A DNA stretch of 7,850 nt from the NCBI GenBank assembly GCA_027403435.1, contig DAHZDR010000465.1, positions 1-7,850 on the forward strand, written 5' to 3'. The stretch is from Deltaproteobacteria bacterium. Its GTDB lineage: Bacteria > Desulfobacterota > Binatia > Binatales > Binataceae. The notes under the pieces are model-generated. The model ran no database searches. It was given only the letters and a program-made list of their open reading frames with translations, and was not told the DNA's origin. Both the position numbers and the translations under genes were made by a program. Shown here piece by piece: positions 4,592-7,850 of this stretch. Each line of letters starts with the position of its first letter. Positions within the stretch are counted from its first letter, which is position 1.

Positions 4592-6811
4592 CTATGCGTC
4601 AACTCTGGCAATGGCCTGTTCTTTTACCGGAAATTCAACGATGAATCTACTTCCGCGCGGCTGATTATCCCGGACGCGGACGAACCCGTGATGGTCGGTG
4701 ACGATCGACGCGACGATCGCGAGGCCGAGGCCGGTGCCGCCCTTTTTGGTTGAAAAGTAGGGTTCGAAGATGCGCTGGCGCAGGCGCGGATCGATTCCGG
4801 GGCCGTTGTCGGCGATTTCCAGCGTCACCACGCCGGTCTGATAATCGACTTCCGTGCGCGCCTCGATTCGCGGCCGCTGGCCGTTCGGATTCGCGATGCT
4901 GGCGGCGACGCCGTTGTCCAGCAGATTGACCAGGGCGCGTTTGAGCGCTTCGCGATCGATCGCGACCCGCGGCAGCGCGCCGGCCAGCGCGAGAACGAAT
5001 TCGACTCCCGGATGGGCCTCGCGGAAATTGACGACGGCTTCCTCGACCAGCGCGTTCAGATCGCCCGGCACGGGATTCAGATGGGGCATCCGGGCGAACG
5101 CCGAAAATTCGTTGACCAGGCGTTTGAGGTCCTCGACTTCGCCGATAATGACGCGGGTGCATTCGTCAAGCAGGCGCGCGTCCGCGTCGGTGGGCGCGGC
5201 GAGTTGGCGGCGCAGGCGCTCGGCGGAAAGCTGAATGGGAGTAAGCGGATTCTTGATTTCGTGCGCGATTCGCCGCGCCACTTCGCGCCACGCTTCCATC
5301 CGCTCGACCTTGGCGATTTGGCTTACGTCCTCGAAAAACAGCACCGCGCCGAGTTCGCCGCTCTCGTCGCCGAGCGGACTCGCGCTCATCATCAATTCGG
5401 TCTCGACGCCGCCCGCTTCGAACTTGATCGAGGCGGGCGTCTCATGCGGGCGCGGACCCGGCGTCAGCGTGTCGTCGAGCGCGCGCGCCAGCGGCGGCGG
5501 AAAACTCTCGCCGTAGCGGCGTCCCTGAACCTGCGCGGCATGCAGGCCCAATAACCGTTCGGCGCACGGATTGATCGCCGTCACCACCCCGTCGCGATCG
5601 AGCCCGACCACGCCGGCCGAAACGTTGCGCAGCAAAGTTTCGGTATAACGGCGGCGGTGTTCGAGTTCGGCCCGCGAGGCGCGCAGATCGGCCGTCATCC
5701 GGTTGAAGGATTCGACCAGGCGGCCGATTTCGTCGTCGCGCACTTCCGGAATCTCGAAGTTCAGATTGCCGCCCGCGACCGCTTGCGTGCCTGCGGCGAG
5801 CATCGCGATCGGCGCCGTAATGCCGCGGGCCAAATAGATGCCGAACCAGCTCGCGAGCAAGACTACCGCAAGGCCGATCAAGACCAACGCCAGAATATAG
5901 CTGTGCATGATCGGCTGATGCAGGATGCGGAGCTGAAAATATTCCTCCACCGAGCGCGAGATGCCGGCGGCGCGTCCGGCCAGGCTCTTGGGCACGTAGT
6001 AATCGATTATCACCGCTCCGATCACGGTGTCGGAATCGAGCGATGAGTAAATTGGCGCGCTGCCGCGAATCACGTCGGCCTTGCCCATCCGGTCCGTCCG
6101 GGTCATCGAGCGGCCGCGGAGCGTGGCCGTGACCATCGGCGAGTCCGGACCAACTCCGACGCCGGTGGGAGTGCGCGGACTCAGCATAATCATCAGCAGG
6201 CTGTGCTTTGCGGAGAACACCTCAATCGTGCCGAGGGTGTATTCCTGCTGGGATTTTTTCAGCGCGTGGCGCAACTGGTCGTGATTCGCCGGATCGAGCA
6301 GATGTTGCTCCGCGATTCGTTCCGCCAGGACGCGGGCGAGATGGACCGCGTTGTTTGCTGAATTGAGATAATAGACCTTGGCGATTTCCAGCGAATCATC
6401 GAGCACTTTCTCATATTCGGGATTGAACCAGCTATCGATATCGGCGTGCAGGAAGGTTCCGGCGACGTAAAGCAAAAATGCGCTCGGCACCAGCGCCACG
6501 GCGATAAAGCCGAACACCAGCCGCGCCTGCAGCTTGGAGCCGATCAGCCCCCGTCCGCGTTCGAAGAAGGTCTTGGCCAGATTCCGCCCGACCAGCACCA
6601 GCATCAGGCCGAGCAGCAGAAAGCTCAGGTCGAATAGCAGAATTACGACCAGATTGGAGACCAGCGAAGTATGCGATCGGAGCGGCGGCAGCGTGGTCTG
6701 CGCGAACACGAAAGCGCAAAGCGTGGCGGCGGCGACGCCGACCGCGATCAACTCGCGCCGGCGCCGCTTGATTTCGGCGATGCTGGGAGCGTTTTCGGCG
6801 CGTTCCGCCAT
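4592..6811 (-). CDS. ntrY: NtrY-like transmembrane sensor histidine kinase
   Basis: This 739-residue inner-membrane kinase has NtrY architecture. Hydrophobic segments lie at about residues 21-41, 52-75 and 98-118, followed by a periplasmic or extracytoplasmic sensor of about 185 residues and a fourth segment at about 304-327. A HAMP domain follows at about 328-380 and a PAS domain at about 388-498. The HisKA domain carries the phospho-accepting H517 in RRIAHEIKNPLTP. The HATPase domain has an N-box with N629 and N633, a G1 box DNGPGI at 668-673 and a G2 box GTGLGL at 692-697. All kinase residues look intact. NtrY normally phosphorylates NtrX, an activator-type regulator. Here the next gene is the REC-LpxC fusion with an NtrX-like receiver, so that protein is the probable partner. 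ATG 6811 fits the basic N-terminus preceding the first membrane segment, though its Shine-Dalgarno is weak. The signal sensed is unknown. Confidence 0.93.
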   Translation of the reverse strand: MAERAENAPSIAEIKRRRRELIAVGVAAATLCAFVFAQTTLPPLRSHTSLVSNLVVILLFDLSFLLLGLMLVLVGRNLAKTFFERGRGLIGSKLQARLVFGFIAVALVPSAFLLYVAGTFLHADIDSWFNPEYEKVLDDSLEIAKVYYLNSANNAVHLARVLAERIAEQHLLDPANHDQLRHALKKSQQEYTLGTIEVFSAKHSLLMIMLSPRTPTGVGVGPDSPMVTATLRGRSMTRTDRMGKADVIRGSAPIYSSLDSDTVIGAVIIDYYVPKSLAGRAAGISRSVEEYFQLRILHQPIMHSYILALVLIGLAVVLLASWFGIYLARGITAPIAMLAAGTQAVAGGNLNFEIPEVRDDEIGRLVESFNRMTADLRASRAELEHRRRYTETLLRNVSAGVVGLDRDGVVTAINPCAERLLGLHAAQVQGRRYGESFPPPLARALDDTLTPGPRPHETPASIKFEAGGVETELMMSASPLGDESGELGAVLFFEDVSQIAKVERMEAWREVARRIAHEIKNPLTPIQLSAERLRRQLAAPTDADARLLDECTRVIIGEVEDLKRLVNEFSAFARMPHLNPVPGDLNALVEEAVVNFREAHPGVEFVLALAGALPRVAIDREALKRALVNLLDNGVAASIANPNGQRPRIEARTEVDYQTGVVTLEIADNGPGIDPRLRQRIFEPYFSTKKGGTGLGLAIVASIVTDHHGFVRVRDNQPRGSRFIVEFPVKEQAIARVDA

Positions 6812-6922
6812 GATCCGCTAGCGTCCCGAGTTAGAGATTCGCAGCATATGTTTCGACGAAAAGCTGAATATTCACAATCATTTGAGACGATTATTTCTTC
6901 GCTGAACTGCTAACTCAGAACA
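6812..6922 (-). promoter_or_regulatory. AT-rich leader upstream of ntrY
   Basis: This 111-base gap is clearly more AT-rich than its surroundings and probably holds the promoter of the ntrY operon. A minus-strand AATAAT at 6895-6890 resembles a -10 box, but no good -35 accompanies it. Inverted elements present are TGAATATTCA at 6865-6874 (a 10-bp palindrome), CAA-N4-TTG at 6875-6884, and GAGTTAG at 6828-6834 matched by CTAACTC at 6910-6916. Any of these could be an operator; none was identified with certainty. Confidence 0.4.
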
Positions 6923-7144
6923 CTAGCGTCTCATCAGCGCGAACAGGATTGTGAGCGCGAGGCTGATAATAATCGCGGTCGTGAGCGGGAAATAGACGGC
7001 GAAATTGCCCCGGCGAACGTAAATATCCCCCGGCAGGCGGCCAATTCCATTCAACCACCGGATCGAGGGCGCCGCCCATAAAGCCAGCCCGATCGCGACC
7101 AGCGCGAGTCCGAGCAAGATGATCGCTTTGCCCAACGGCGCCAT
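6923..7144 (-). CDS. DUF2905-type small membrane protein
   Basis: This 73-residue protein has two hydrophobic segments, at about residues 5-24 and 50-70. Between them is the conserved GRLPGDI block (35-41), followed by YVRRGNF and YFPLTT. This arrangement and size match the DUF2905 family of predicted two-pass inner-membrane proteins, whose function is unknown. ATG 7144 is chosen over the in-frame GTG 7186 because family members start just before the first helix and because GGAAGG lies about 10 bases upstream. It sits 60 bases after the EF-G gene and before ntrY, on the same strand, and may be read through from the EF-G gene. Confidence 0.87.
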   Translation of the reverse strand: MAPLGKAIILLGLALVAIGLALWAAPSIRWLNGIGRLPGDIYVRRGNFAVYFPLTTAIIISLALTILFALMRR

Positions 7145-7204
7145 TTGACGGCCACCTTCCGCCGCTCCGATCGTATCAGCCGGCACGCGCGGGCGCGACC
7201 GGCC
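7145..7204 (-). promoter_or_regulatory. EF-G to DUF2905 spacer with post-stop hairpin
   Basis: Directly after the EF-G stop codon the minus strand can fold a strong GC hairpin at about 7203-7179. The outer stem is GCCGG with CCGGC, the inner stem CGCG with CGCG, with one bulge. No T-tract follows, so full termination is doubtful. Just beyond it TGATACGAT (about 7178-7170) looks like an extended -10 element that would place a transcript start shortly before the DUF2905 gene, but no -35 is seen. Confidence 0.25.
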
Positions 7205-7850
7205 TCAGGCGTGGGCGTGCGCATGCGATTTGGCGTTAGCCTGCGCTTCGCGCGTCTCCTTGATAATCTTTTCGGCAATTGGCGCCGGCACCTCGTCATA
7301 GTGATGGAAACGCACCTCGAAAGATCCGCGGCCCGAGGTCAGCGAGCGCAAATCCGGCGCGTATTTCAAAATTTCGGACATCGGCGCCAGCGCTTTGACC
7401 ACCTGGCCGCCGCCCTTGCTGTCCATCCCGAGCACCCGGCCGCGCCGCGCGTTAAGGTCGCCGATCACGTCGCCCATGCATTCATCGGGACAGGTCACAT
7501 CCACGGCCATGATTGGTTCGAGCAGAATCGGCTTGGCTTTTTCCAGCGCGTTTTTGAATCCCATCGAAGCGGCGATTTGAAACGCCATATCCGAGGAATC
7601 GACTTCGTGGAAGCTGCCGTCGTACACCGTGACCTTGATATCGACCATCGGATAGCCGGCCAAAAAGCCTTCGACCAGGGTGTTGCGGACGCCCTTTTCG
7701 ACCGACGGGATAAACTGCCGCGGAATCGATCCGCCGACGATTTCGTCGACGAACTCGAATCCGCCGGCGCGCGGCAACGGTTCGATTTTAAGCCAGCAAT
7801 CGCCGTATTGGCCGCGTCCGCCCGACTGGCGCTTGTATTTGCCCTGCGCC
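7205..7850 (-). CDS. fusA: Elongation factor G, EF-G2-like, C-terminal part (enters from the right edge)
   Basis: The minus-strand frame is open from the window edge to the TGA at 7207-7205, giving 214 residues that cover part of domain IV and domain V of a translocase GTPase usually near 690 residues long. Diagnostic segments are the GGRGQYGD loop, GGSIPRQFIPSVEKG and FHEVDSSDMAF, whose His corresponds to the domain IV tip His583 of E. coli EF-G. Further on come LLEPIM, GDVIGDLNARRG and LRSLTSGRGSFEV. EF-G drives tRNA-mRNA translocation on the ribosome. The wording of the EIVGG and HYDEVP segments resembles the EF-G2/EF-G-like subgroup more than the canonical str-operon EF-G, so it may be a second paralogue. 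The G domain, needed to decide this, is outside the window. The protein ends in an unusual His/Ala tail, SHAHAHA. Confidence 0.93.
   Translation of the reverse strand, partial: AQGKYKRQSGGRGQYGDCWLKIEPLPRAGGFEFVDEIVGGSIPRQFIPSVEKGVRNTLVEGFLAGYPMVDIKVTVYDGSFHEVDSSDMAFQIAASMGFKNALEKAKPILLEPIMAVDVTCPDECMGDVIGDLNARRGRVLGMDSKGGGQVVKALAPMSEILKYAPDLRSLTSGRGSFEVRFHHYDEVPAPIAEKIIKETREAQANAKSHAHAHA

Noticed and set aside
2763..4664. A 633-codon plus-strand open frame
   Set aside because: It lies antisense to the SDR and REC-lpxC genes, which have clear family motifs. Its translation is Arg/Ala-rich without recognisable domains, as expected of a high-GC shadow frame.
6875..6884. NtrX-binding box
   Set aside because: A CAA-N4-TTG match this short is expected by chance in an AT-rich stretch, and no DNA-binding NtrX is present in the window. 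It is noted only as part of the leader description.
1..7850. tRNA, rRNA, CRISPR arrays, insertion sequences, phage or defence genes
   Set aside because: Reading both strands showed no cloverleaf-like segment, no regularly spaced repeats, no transposase or integrase motifs and no composition break suggesting a mobile island.

Overview
The window comes from the chromosome of a GC-rich, LPS-bearing (diderm) bacterium. The evidence is an intact lpxC domain, an NtrY-type membrane kinase, a queC-like gene and uniformly high-GC codon use. No RNA genes, insertion sequences, phage genes or CRISPR repeats are visible. A deltaproteobacterial-grade lineage (Desulfobacterota, Myxococcota or Binatota) would fit, but this is inference and the sequence does not place it firmly.

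Layout. Left edge: the N-terminal part of a MoxR-family AAA+ ATPase gene (minus strand, runs off the window). It is divergent from a plus-strand NRDE/TANGO2-family gene (816-1616), with a 168-base intergenic region between them. The rest of the window is on the minus strand. Read 5'->3' it carries: the 3' end of an EF-G (fusA-like, EF-G2 type) gene entering from the right edge; a 73-residue DUF2905-type membrane protein; an ntrY-like sensor histidine kinase; a gene fusing an NtrX-like receiver domain to a complete LpxC; a short-chain dehydrogenase with pteridine-reductase-like features; and a QueC-like 7-cyano-7-deazaguanine synthase that converges on the NRDE gene.

The main discovery candidate is the REC-LpxC fusion at 3210-4484, placed directly downstream of its probable kinase. 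In ordinary NtrYX systems NtrX carries receiver, sigma-54 AAA+ and DNA-binding domains. Here the receiver keeps the NtrX-like motifs and the phospho-accepting Asp, but the output is the enzyme that commits UDP-acyl-GlcNAc to lipid A synthesis. All zinc-binding and catalytic residues of LpxC are present. The C-terminal tail, which carries the proteolytic degron in E. coli LpxC, is missing. The simplest reading is a phosphorelay that controls LPS synthesis directly at the enzyme level instead of by transcription or proteolysis. Phosphotransfer and its effect on activity are inference.

The ntrY, REC-lpxC, SDR and queC genes lie head to tail with gaps of 107, 40 and 3 bases and probably form one transcription unit. 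An AT-rich leader precedes ntrY, and a possible internal promoter lies before REC-lpxC. A 28-bp perfect palindrome sits exactly in the linker between the receiver and LpxC domains.
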